Positions 54,262 through 64,000 of a DNA stretch of 64,000 bases are shown piece after piece (position 1 is the first letter of the stretch; every line of letters begins with the position of its first letter). The notes under the pieces are model-generated. The model was not told the DNA's origin. It saw only the letters and a program-made list of their open reading frames with translations, and searched no databases. This stretch comes from Schistocephalus solidus (Eukaryota; Platyhelminthes; Cestoda; Diphyllobothriidea; Diphyllobothriidae), in contig WEDG01006661.1 of the NCBI GenBank assembly GCA_017591395.1, forward strand, positions 1 through 64,000, written 5' to 3'. The position numbers were made by a program, and so were the translations under genes.

Positions 54262-57200
54262 CATGCATCCGTGATAGTGCATTTTCGGCAAGTTTTCGGT
54301 TACTATGTGCCTATGATGTGCCCTCTGTGAGGGGGGTAAATAAACTAGTTAAAGCCTTAGTTTTCTCGCCGTCGGTGCACTCCCTCGGAATGCAGTGGAC
54401 GGGGCACTGCTATCGATTCAGCTCATCCTGCCCTGTCATGACCTGCCCTTCATGTACCCCTTATTAAGGTCATTGTTTGGCAAACTCGAAGCTGACAGCA
54501 GAGGCCTTACTCGAAAAGCCTGAATAATATCGATTTTCTCGTCACCGAAGATTTTATTGTAGCTCAGCCATCCCACGTGCGGCAATGAGGTACCATGAGT
54601 AAGCTAAAAAGGCCTAGGTTTACTCACAGCAACAATCTCTGTGGTTGAAAGAGTTTATGGCTTGGCTGTTTGCTATTTGACCAAAAATCGGATGCCTAAG
54701 GCACATTTAAATGCGCCTTAGGCATCCGATTTTGTGATACCACTTTGCTATCAGGCTATGTGGCTACGACTTCCTTGTCTTTTTTGCATCTGAGCTATAA
54801 GATTACAAATGTATATTTATTAATCTTGTGACTCTTTTCGCATAAAATTACATATGGTATATGAAATGTTACTTCCATTTATTATTTTATTTTAATTCAT
54901 TTAAATATGATGCAAGTCATTTCACGTAAAAGGAAGTTCGCTTAGTAAAAGAAAAAGAGCGTTAAAATCAAAGTGATCCATAGTTTCGTGTAAACTCCTG
55001 AAACAGGTATTTCCACGTACCTACTATAAAAAAATTTTGAATTTGTATTTAATATTAAACCCAAACGTGCGAATTTGCAATAAGGTTTTGTATATGCCGC
55101 CAAAACCCCAAGGTCGGTATATCAATCATGCACATGTGAACGTAAAGAAAATCACGCATCCCTAGGTAGCATTTTGGTAAGTTGGTAGTAGTTGTATGCA
55201 TAGGAAACCCATTTCAAACAATTAAATAAAGAAACGGTGGGATAAGCAAAGGGCAACAAACAGATGGACAAATCGCAGTGACTAACATCGGTGCGACCTC
55301 TTTGCCTCAAAATAAACTACATAGAACCAAAATGCAACTGACCCCAATAAATCATGGAAAGACCGCAGAAAAATAGTAGGAGAGTAATATGGATAAGACT
55401 GTCAAGTGCAGATATACAAGGAAATGTGCATAAACAATGAAAAGCTGTAAATACAACTAGATTTTTTGGTTGAAAGATATACTCATACAAACCCCTGTAC
55501 ATTTCAGTGGTTTTGTACGTGCAACCATTCTGGTGGTTGTTTTTATAGTACAGATTTCCTCCTAACTTTTTGGCTTTAATATGTATGAGGATTATTTCAA
55601 GATATTTTGCCAAACTTCACAGATTGTTGTTAGGCTGAGGAGGTACGTTCTCGGGCCATGTCCACATCAATATTTATCTAGTGGGTCCATCGACTGACCG
55701 TTTTTATATGTCCAGTTAAACTGCCTTCTGTAATCTTCCATCGTGCAGTTAAGTCGCGCCAGCATGTATATTTGTCTCCACATGCATTTAACATCTTAAA
55801 GTCTTAATTCCAAATTTTAGATGTTAAAGCCGATGCATCCCACTGAAATATGTCCTAAAGAAGTTACAGATTCCATAATGAGATTTTTTCGAATTTTTTT
55901 GCCATGTTGTACAATCTGATCGGCTAATTCATCGATCTATCTTGTCATTTTCCTGGAATTGAGCTTTTGCGTAAAAACAAAACGCCACCACATGTTGGAA
56001 ACGGCTAGCTATTTTGCAGAGGTTTATGTCTAAGTGAGCGCTTGTAATTATACTAAAATCACCACGAAAAATTTAAAAATCTTACGGTGTTTCGAGCAAA
56101 AGTAACCTAACAGTTTTATCTGAATGTTGTCGAAAGCGGAGCCCCCTTGCCTGAAAGAAGAATTTTCCACATACAGGATATTAACCTGGGGCAGATCAAA
56201 AGGTTATGCCATTAAATAGTTAATATCTTGCACCCGTTCAACAGCATGGCTTACTATTAATAAATATTTAATAAGCATGTATCATAATTTATGTCTAGGG
56301 AGCTTACTCTTCAACGGGACTTTGGCATGCTACATATTGTCGCACAGAAACGGCCTTTCTAGGCAGTTCTCCTTAGAAAGATGGAGGAAACACGTTTAAC
56401 TTTATAAAGTTTTATTAAAAATATTGATACAGCGTTTTTAGTGCCTCCTTACTTTCTTTTAAAATTTTTAAGCTATTTCTTGCTGTCGCCTTTGATAGCT
56501 GAATTAAGTTACCTGTGGAAGTAAAAATTAACGTTAAATTGTCCTTTTGCAATTTATTAGGACCCGTTTTTCACATTCACGGTAGCGTTCAAAAGCTCTC
56601 GGTGCCGATGCCACTGTGTTTATCTCCCATCGCAACGGAATTCATGGTCTTTAGCCTCTTTGCCTCGATCATCCTTAAGGGAGCGCTGCTAACTCCACGG
56701 TGTGCACACAGCAGATTAATGCTTCAGCCTACCATGATCAACTGCTAACCTTAATGGCTAACATCTGGCATTCATGCCCTATCATGCAAAAAGACATGGT
56801 TCCTACAAAATCCTCGTGTCCATGGATTCCTGTTCGGGACTACTCTCACTTGTCGATCTGCAGTCATTTCTTTGGCCTTATCCTAATGTTCCTGATCATT
56901 CTTAGTACTCAAAACTGATGTTTATTTTCCTTGCCAGTTCAAAAGCGTTTATTTACTATTAACTCGATCCACACAATATATATTCATTAAATTCTCCGTA
57001 AAATGGCATTCACTGTGAGAAAAAATTGATGTCGTGCACGTCAACTTTAGGAACTCCTTGGACAGTGTTCTACACCATGGCAAGGTCAAGGCGCGCAGTT
57101 CAATTTTCGAAAGCTAACTGAAATCTCAAATCTTGAACGTATCTTTTCGTTTAAACGGTCGTTATTGGCTTAATTGTAGATAACCATTTTGCATTTCTTA

Positions 57201-57899
57201 CTCTTAGACGTATGCACATACCTGTAGTCTTTGTCTTTAAAAATAGGTTGAGCTATACCGTGTCATAGTGTTCACCCGACAGAGCCTCATTACTCATTTT
57301 CAACTTTTGACGGATTTATTTGTTTTTTGCTTTATTTATTGGCCAAAGCAATAATAAAATTTTGCATTGCTAGCTTTTAGACAACTAAAACTTGCTATCC
57401 CTATAAATCCACGTAGAAAAAGTAGAATTATAAGCGGCTTTTGAAATTGAGCCGCCATCTTTTCTAGCTCGGATAGCCTATTTGGCCCATTTTTCACCTA
57501 ATCTTAACCCTATTTGTTTTTTCGAACAACAAAAATGAGGTCATCGGCGCACGACGCTGGCACCGTTTTGAAAGAAGTCTAATTTGGTCGATATTTTGAG
57601 ACGAATTCAAGAATGAATTTTCATGATGTTCATATGTGCATTCTTTGGCCATTTGTTTGTGATCTTCCGGTTTTGTAGGGCTTGTGTTGACAACATTATT
57701 CACGGTGAATGGAGGACAATTTTTTGCTGAAAGTTTGGGAATTTTACTATCAAAATAAATTTTAGCTCTGTCTGTCAATTTAGGTTGAAATTTCATACAT
57801 TTATTTTACCCTGCGTATCCTGCGTAGATCGTACTCATATTTTCGACGAAAGATGAAACCAACAACCTCAATCCCTTGTTAAACTACATGTCCCGGGAC
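54262..57899. other. Intergenic stretch; one palindrome, no gene
   Basis: Six-frame reading gives only short, unrecognised ORFs (for example 55,613-55,317 on - and 56,515-56,748 on +). The one notable structure is the palindrome at 54,684-54,733. Confidence 0.4.
54684..54733. repeat. 50-bp palindrome
   Basis: The left arm AAAATCGGATGCCTAAGGC and following 6 bases are the reverse complement of the right 25 bases with one mismatch, centred on ATTTAAAT at 54,708/54,709. There is no spacer. Confidence 0.95.
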
Positions 57900-60540
57900 C
57901 AAAACATTGCTTGAATACACCTATTAGTTTCAACATTGACTCAAATTTGCAACCAATACTTAAAACTAAGCAGCTAGATCAGCCCGCCTTACAGAATTGC
58001 AATGACTTCATGAGGAAGTTTAAATTCATTTTATCTATACTCGGCAACCTGTTCGATAGTAAAATATCTAATGTTCTCTCTCAGGATTGCAGACGTCTCG
58101 ATTCGCTTGTTCACTTGGTTGCCAGTGTGTCTTTCGACAGACAGAAACGCTATCATAATTTTCTCATAAATAATGCTCCCATACATAGACGCCCAGTTGA
58201 CGTTGCTACGATTTTTTTCGTACTCGGGTGGTTTCAACTACAAAATGGTGGAAGCAAAATGCCTCTCTTCGCGTAGCAAAAATCCTCCTATTTTAATTAA
58301 ATTGTTTTCAACAGTTGAGGTGGACTCAATTTTTGCTTAACGAGGTCCCACTTCTCGCTATTTGGAAATGACAAAATGTTTCCGTTGTCAAGATCTCACA
58401 CTAATGGAGCGAAGAAATTGGTCCTTCCTATCATCAATTTTTTCAATTTTATATTCATAAGTCTGGTCGTATTTCCACTAACGTCAATGCACCAGTTAGT
58501 TCATCTCCTCAGATGTCCACTTCGGTCAGCCACTCCACTCAACCTTCTACTCCATTTCCCCCGCGGACGAATAATGCAATTTCCGGTGCTTTCAGTCCAC
58601 CTGTAATGTCTGCAACCCCGTCTAAAGCATTTATACCGTCTTACCCATCTTAAGCACTTAGACTGCCAGTTTCGCCTCTTAAACGCAATTCTCCAGGCCT
58701 TTCCGGGAAATTTCCCGAGTCACATCTCATTAATAACCTTCTTCAAATACAAAATGCGCAATCATCTTAATTTAAACTAATTTAACCCTCCCCAAGATAA
58801 CGTGTCTCTTAACCCCACGGGTCATCTCATACCCTCAATTAAATCACCTTAAGCAGGTTTTCCAAAGGACGTTAATCTAATCCAGACCGAAAAGCAAGAT
58901 AACGCAGGTCTCAGTAATCGCATACTGCCTTCTCCAAAACTAAGCAATCTTCTCCAACAGGCAAATCACCCTTGCCATGTTAACCGATATACTAGACCCG
59001 ACTTTTCAGCACTTATTTCTTATAGCCTCTTGCCCTCTCCCACCAGCCTCTTTATTCCATCTTTCTTCCAGTCATTCCGTTTAAACTACTAACAGGCATA
59101 TTTTGGTCGTTACCCCTATGGTGGTTCGATACCGGAAAAATTTATTCCTACGCCTTTTATATATCCCTCTCAGCCTTCTTTTAATGACGTTCCTTATACC
59201 AATCGTTCTGCAGCAGTTAAAAATAACCGTCCAAGTCACAATAACTTCCAACTTAATTACCCACCTCAAAAATCTTTTTTTATAAATAACGATTACCCTA
59301 GTTTGGATACTCGAACTACCCTTAATGTCATTTTACTTAATGCTCGATCTGTTATAAATAAGATGGCCCAACTGAGAGCCATTGCTTTCGAGTTGATGCC
59401 TGATGTTTTATGTGATACTGAATCTTGGACCATCCCTTAATTTCCGGCTTTTTGCTTGTCATAGACCAGTATGCTTTCTACCATCAAGACTGCATAAGCA
59501 AGCGTGGTGGTGGTTGCCTTCTCTATATGAAAGCTTCATTTAACCACTTCCCGATTGATATAAACGTTACGTCATTATCTGGTACTTACTGCTTCGCATC
59601 CATTATCCCGTCGCCCCGCGAAAAAGGTGATTCTCAGATTCATTTTCAACCCACCTTATTCATCATTCGATGATGATGCAAAACTTTGTGAAATTTTTAA
59701 ATTGGTTTTGGAGTCCAATTTTAACTTTAAAATAATCGCTGGGGATTTTAATTTTCCTGAAATTGACTGGATTTCAAACCTTTGTCTACCCAGATTTCAG
59801 CGTCTCCTAGATACCATTAAATTTTCTTATTGGTCCCAGCTTGTCCGTTCTTCAACGAGAGACAAGTATATTTTAGACCTGATTTTCACAAATGACATTG
59901 CTCCCCTCTTCATTGATTTTAAGCAGGGCCTCTTCCAAAGTGACCATACATTATTTCACTGTTGCTAACCAATTGTCTCATGGAAAAAGAGTTGTGCCGT
60001 TCGTACCTATCATGCTTTTTGACCACGCAGATATGAGCTTAATAAACAATTTTTTGACTCATTGGACTGGCAGGCTCTCTCCCTTATGCACGAAACAGCA
60101 AGTCTTTCTGACTTCATGTCAGTTGTTTCAAATAACATTCTGAAATTCGTGCCAACCAAAATTGTTTAAACCTACACTTCGGAATCCACCGTCTATCACT
60201 TTATTTGCTAAGACTGAAGAAATTGAGAAAGCAATTAGAAGATCAATATACTAGTTCGTTATCCGTACATGTAAGGATTGCAGAGATTATAGAATTAGCC
60301 TCTAAGATTTATCTAGCACTTGACAGACAGAGAGAATCTTGTGCATTTAACGAGCCAAACTCTGCAAAATCTGTTGCCAAACTGTTCCGCCGTTGATCCT
60401 GCTATAAACGAGATTATGAAATACCTCCATTACTAAATGAAGCTAAGAACTTCGTTCTCGAAGACTCTGACAAGGAAGAATTGTTGAGTTCCTTCTTTGC
60501 AAATCATCCAAGGGGCATGTGGGAACTTAATACGAATATT
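57900..60540 (+). mobile_element. CR1-C LINE copy with ORF1 and endonuclease, 3'-truncated
   Basis: At 57,911-58,276 there is an open ORF1 part (DCRRLDSLVHLVASVSFDRQ). At about 58,440-59,330 there is a Ser/Pro/Thr-rich, frame-broken ORF1 tail. ORF2 then starts: LLNARSVINKMAQLRAIAFE at 59,330, KRGGGCLLYMKASF at 59,500, FKIIAGDFNFPEIDW and ILDLIFTNDIAPLF at 59,730-59,910, and a basic linker at 60,205-60,396. The copy ends near 60,540 before the RT. It supplies the 5' half that the other CR1-C copies lack. Confidence 0.75.
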
Positions 60541-61140
60541 CGATTGTCGTTTCTACTAAGGATAAGAGCCAAAAGGCTGGAATGCTGCCCATTTCGGAAC
60601 CACGTGTCCATTGTGACGTGTTGCGTAAGGAACTCGTCAGTTAACAACTAAAGTACTTTCTGTTCGAATGGATTTTCTCATCGCGAGCAGTACATCGATT
60701 TCCAATCAATGTCTAGAGCGTTAAATCCCCAAGTATTAATACCTGTTTGCTACGGCAGATTTGCTTGACCACCAAGATGAGTGCTTCGTCCATGTCCGTC
60801 CGTTGCCCTGGGGTTCAATATACCATGGCAAAGTGGAGGTCCGGCTAGTTTGCGATTTTCGATTAACAATTAAGTATTTTGCAAAACGTGTTCCTATTTG
60901 GTGAGGAACCATCCAAAATGTAGCAAATGCAATCTCGTGTGAACATTGAAATAACCCCACCCCTACGTCCGTTACAGTTTACGAGGACAATCTGATATCC
61001 GTCCCATCTGACGTCTGCGTCTGTGATTTACTCATTTAACCAGTTTTCTGTTAGAGCTATGAAGTCGGGTTGTAAATGGTCCACAACCAGTTTGATTTCA
61101 TTCATTTTATTGGATAGAATCTGCATACTTTTGTACGAGT
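60541..61140 (-). mobile_element. CR1-A LINE fragment (endonuclease), inverted
   Basis: The - strand reads SNKMNEIKLVVDHLQPDFIA near 61,130-61,060, matching CR1-A ORF2 at 15,000-15,060. Farther on, LDIDWKSMYCSR, DEFLTQHVTMDTWFRNGQ and LSSHMPLG match the middle of the CR1-A endonuclease. Both ends are truncated and several frames are broken. Confidence 0.7.
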
Positions 61141-62213
61141 TGCGATGTATGTTAAAAGCAATTTTACAGTGCGTGAAATGACGGAGAAGATGACCTATGG
61201 TATTGAGGCTATTTGACTTGAAAATAAAGACACGGGGATCACATTCCTTCGAATTCATGACTCTCTACCGACCATCTGGGACAGACACAGACGCTGATAC
61301 TTGTTTGTTGGAGAACATAAAGGAGATTAGCAGTTGACCTGATGTTGTTCTCATGGGTGACTTCAATGCACCCAGCATTCGATGGAACGATCTGCAGGCA
61401 CAGAGCTCAAAGTTTTCCTTTGATCATCGTCTGCTAAAGACAACACTTGAAGCTCTTTTCACCCAACATGTACTTGTTCCAACGAGAGCGCGTGGAGGAC
61501 AACAGGCTAATTGTTTAGATCTCGTCTTCACTAAAGATCCTGACAGTAAAGACGAGGAACACTGCCTATCTCCACTTGGTCGAAGTGATCATGCAGTACT
61601 TTCATGGGAGTATGGTTTATATTCTGTGCCATCTGCAATAAATGAGCCAGGTCGAATATATGGCGAGGAGACTTTTGCAAGATGAGAGCTGAGGCATCAC
61701 GAATAGACTGGGATCTTCTCTTCTCCGGGAATGTCACTGAGGACTGGAAGTTATTTAAAGAGTGTTTGTTGAATCTAATAAAATGCCATTGTCCGCCATC
61801 ACAACTTCGGATATCTAACAGACCACAGTGGATAACAAGGGATCTAAAAAGAGAGATTAACAGGATAGGAAGGCTTTGGAAGAAATTTCGCCGATCCAAT
61901 GAAAATTAAACCTTGCAAGCATACAAAACTCAAAGAAACAAGGTTAAAAGCTTGATCTTCAATAGCCGACGGGATTACGAGAGGGATTTGCTCCAGAGAG
62001 CAGTTCACAATCCCAAATTGCTCTGCAGCTATGTAAGAAAAAGCACACGTAACAGGAACCCGATTCCTGTTATGAAAAACGATGACGGTTTCGAGATATC
62101 AGAAAATAAAAACAAAGCTGAACACTTTTCTCAGTTCTTAAGTCGGTTTCACTAGAGAAGCTGTTTTTATTCCATCAAGTGACGAGACTATGGAAGCGCC
62201 ACTTATTTAGGAT

Positions 62214-63592
62214 GTGCTCTTTCAAGAAGTGGCGGTCTTTGAAGAACTTAAAAGTCTGAAGGCATGCAAAACCCCTGGCCCAGACGAGATTCCAGCAAAT
62301 CTACTCCTCGAACATGCTCGAGAGCTGGCGAAACCACTATCGTTTCTGTGCCAGAAATCGTTTGATACGGGAATTCTTCCTACCAACTGGAAAACAGCCC
62401 ACACCGCACCGCTTCACAAAAGTGGAAGTCGGGCATTTGCTACAAACTACAGGCCTTTCAGCCTGACCTCACTCTGTTGCAAGGTTATGGAGAAGGTTTT
62501 CAAAAATAAATTAATGATTTATTTAGAAACCCGTAACCTCTTATCGACTGCACAATACGTCTTTCGTAGTGGAAGATCGTGTGTTACAAACTTACTTTAT
62601 ACGATGCAAAGCTGAACAAAAGCGCTCGATGCAAAAGACACTGTGCATGTGGCCTACATTGATTTCCAGAACGCCTTCGATAGTGTTCCACACCAGCGTC
62701 TCCTTTACAAGTTGAGAATGTTTGGTATTGGAGGGAAACTTCTTACATGGATCAAGAATTTTCTCGTTGGTTGTTCCCAAGTGGTCTGTGTAGGCGGATT
62801 GCGATCAAAGCGCACAGTCATCGAGAGTGGAGTCCCACAATGTTCAATGCTCGGACCGATTCTTTTTATATTGTTCATTAATGATTGTGTACAGGAATTG
62901 GACTGTAACTTTGCTATGTTTGAGGACGATATAAAAATCTGGAAAGTTATCCACAATGCTGCCGACGCAGACTATTTCCAAGAAATTCTTCTTCGATTGG
63001 ACGAGTGGTCCCGCAAATGGCTCTTGTCCTTCAACTCAAACAAATGCACCCTACTACGTCTGGGAAATTTAAATCAAGTCACTGATATGCGACCCTACTA
63101 TTTGAACGGTTCACCACTCTGAAAAGCACACACACAGAGGGATCTTGGAGTTTGGATGAAAGACAACCTGAAGCCTTCTACGCAATGTTCCAAGGCAGCT
63201 TAAATCCGCCAATTCAATAGTGTACGCTATCAAGCGGGCATTTAAAGTTTTTCGATGAAGACTGCTTTTCTAAAGTCTTTTGGTACGTTTGTAAGGTCAC
63301 ATCTTGAATATGCGATCCAAGCCTGGCGACCGTGGACCTAACACGACTACTGGACTACAGAATGCTCGAAAGGGTGCAGCGGCGAGCCACAAAATTAGTA
63401 AGAGGCCAAGGTGAAATGCCATATGAGATTCGTCTAAATAACCTAAAGCTCTATCCTCTGAGTTATAGGCAGTTGCTCGGAGACTTGATACAAACCTTCC
63501 ATATCGTGCGTGGCATTGATTGCGCCCTCCTATGTGATGACTTTTTCAACTTGCCCCTACGAATAATCTCCGAGGTCATCCATTCAAACTAA
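62214..63592 (+). pseudogene. CR1-B ORF2 reverse transcriptase (frameshifted, FEDD box)
   Basis: Two long open stretches (62,214-62,615 and 62,643-63,122) in the same element are separated by a stop after YTMQS and a frame change. They hold the fingers, palm and catalytic region. The thumb (63,332-63,592) is in a third frame. Substitutions PQCSML for PQGSVL and FEDD for FADD hit conserved positions, so this copy was decaying before the frameshifts or alongside them. Confidence 0.85.
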
Positions 63593-63856
63593 GTGTGCCC
63601 CAAAAAAGATTGGATGTGAGGAAGTATTTTCTCACCAACCGTGTCGTGGAACCATGACATAACCTACCGGAGGCGATTGTTATGTCCCCGTCTGTGGATA
63701 AATTCAAACATCGGCTTTAAATACATATGTTGCAGCACCACGAAGACTATGTGACTACTTTACCTTAACAATATCAGTGAACCACGTAAATCTGCCTGCA
63801 TTCACTGGACTGTTACTTCTTTACCTTGCTTCTTATTCTTGCTACTTTTATGTAAC

Positions 63857-63887
63857 AAATAGGGATTTCAAAGGCGTAAGCCTATTT
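63857..63887 (+). other. Conserved 3' UTR stem-loop of CR1-A/CR1-B elements
   Basis: AAATAGG...CCTATTT brackets AGGCGTAAGCCT, a 4-bp stem with a GTAA loop. The CR1-A 3' UTR has the counterpart AGGC-TCT-GCCT at 17,869-17,879 with the same flanking AAATAGG and TTTCAA/AAGGC context. A hairpin near the 3' end is the known recognition signal for reverse transcriptases of some LINEs. Confidence 0.5.
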
Positions 63888-64000
63888 TCCTCAAATACAC
63901 TGAGTTGAACTGAACATAATTGACCTCTTGTTTCGTTCTCTCGAGCCCCGGATATAGTTTGTTAGTTCTTGTGTTTGACGATTGAAAAACTTTTAAATCA

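Larger units (their letters stand above)
61259..63930 (+). mobile_element. CR1-B LINE, 5'-truncated, frameshifted
   Basis: The copy begins in the endonuclease (LYRPSGTDTDAD), then VLMGDFNAPSIRWNDLQ at 61,345, NCLDLVFTKD and LGRSDHAVLSWEYG. The RT follows at 62,214-63,122: KACKTPGPDEIPANLLLEHA, FRSGRSCVTNLLY, VAYIDFQNAFDSVPHQRL, SGVPQCSMLGPILFILFIN and AMFEDDIKIWK. The catalytic box is FEDD instead of FADD. The thumb continues in other frames (63,332-63,592: [28 protein letters not shown]). The 3' UTR ends in TGAGTTGAACTGAAC-type repeats. It is inactive. Confidence 0.85.

Noticed and set aside
55317..55613. 98-codon ORF on the - strand
   Set aside because: No splice context, family motif or conserved neighbour; length is expected by chance in AT-rich DNA.
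60530..61300. Twin-priming 5' inversion of one CR1 element
   Set aside because: The inverted part belongs to family A and the forward part to family B, and they overlap in endonuclease coverage, so they are separate insertions.

Overview
This window is eukaryotic and almost certainly from a flatworm, most likely a cestode of the large-genome diphyllobothriidean kind; the species cannot be proved from sequence alone. The evidence is the combination of Penelope-like elements (PLEs) with GIY-YIG endonucleases, several CR1/Jockey-group LINEs, an RTE-type LINE, tRNA-derived SINEs, long (TA)n arrays, and two host genes whose 5' exons are separated by introns of only 27-35 nt. There is no bacterial or viral gene content.

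Layout. Positions 1-24,170 are a nested block of retrotransposons. I recognise four CR1-like families, called A to D here. One CR1-C copy on the + strand starts near 4,750 and ends near 19,370, but it is cut in two places. A tandem plus inverted PLE cluster (PLE-1, 4,939-10,967) lies in its endonuclease domain and is flanked by an 8-bp direct repeat. A 5.5-kb insertion (12,406-17,914) lies in its reverse transcriptase and contains a nearly intact CR1-A. A CR1-D element follows on the - strand (19,372-24,160), and RTE fragments lie at about 4,115-4,750 and 24,390-24,950.

Positions 25,545-28,762 hold the clearest host gene, an orthologue of FAM91A1 (a trans-Golgi vesicle-tethering adaptor) in three exons. 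About 4.3 kb without recognisable content follows. At 33,234-35,331 there is a PLE-2 copy bounded by equal 176-bp inverted arms next to (TA)n arrays. At 36,431-37,126 two tandem 354-bp units each carry a type I hammerhead ribozyme, which is a retrozyme-like locus and the most interesting object in the window. From 37.4 to 51 kb lies a - strand host gene for an unidentified coiled-coil protein. I reconstructed it as seven phase-compatible exons (plus a possible eighth), and its introns are filled with SINEs and a second PLE-2 copy.

Positions 52.8-54.2 kb hold a decayed PLE-3. Positions 57.9-64 kb return to CR1-like elements (C, an inverted A fragment, and B).

How it fits together. Only FAM91A1 and the coiled-coil gene look like host functions. 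The rest is a mobilome whose non-autonomous parts (SINEs and hammerhead units) share two traits with the PLEs: contact with (TA)n arrays and, for the SINEs and PLEs, an inverted partial copy attached to the 5' end. This suggests, but does not prove, that PLE enzymes mobilise them.
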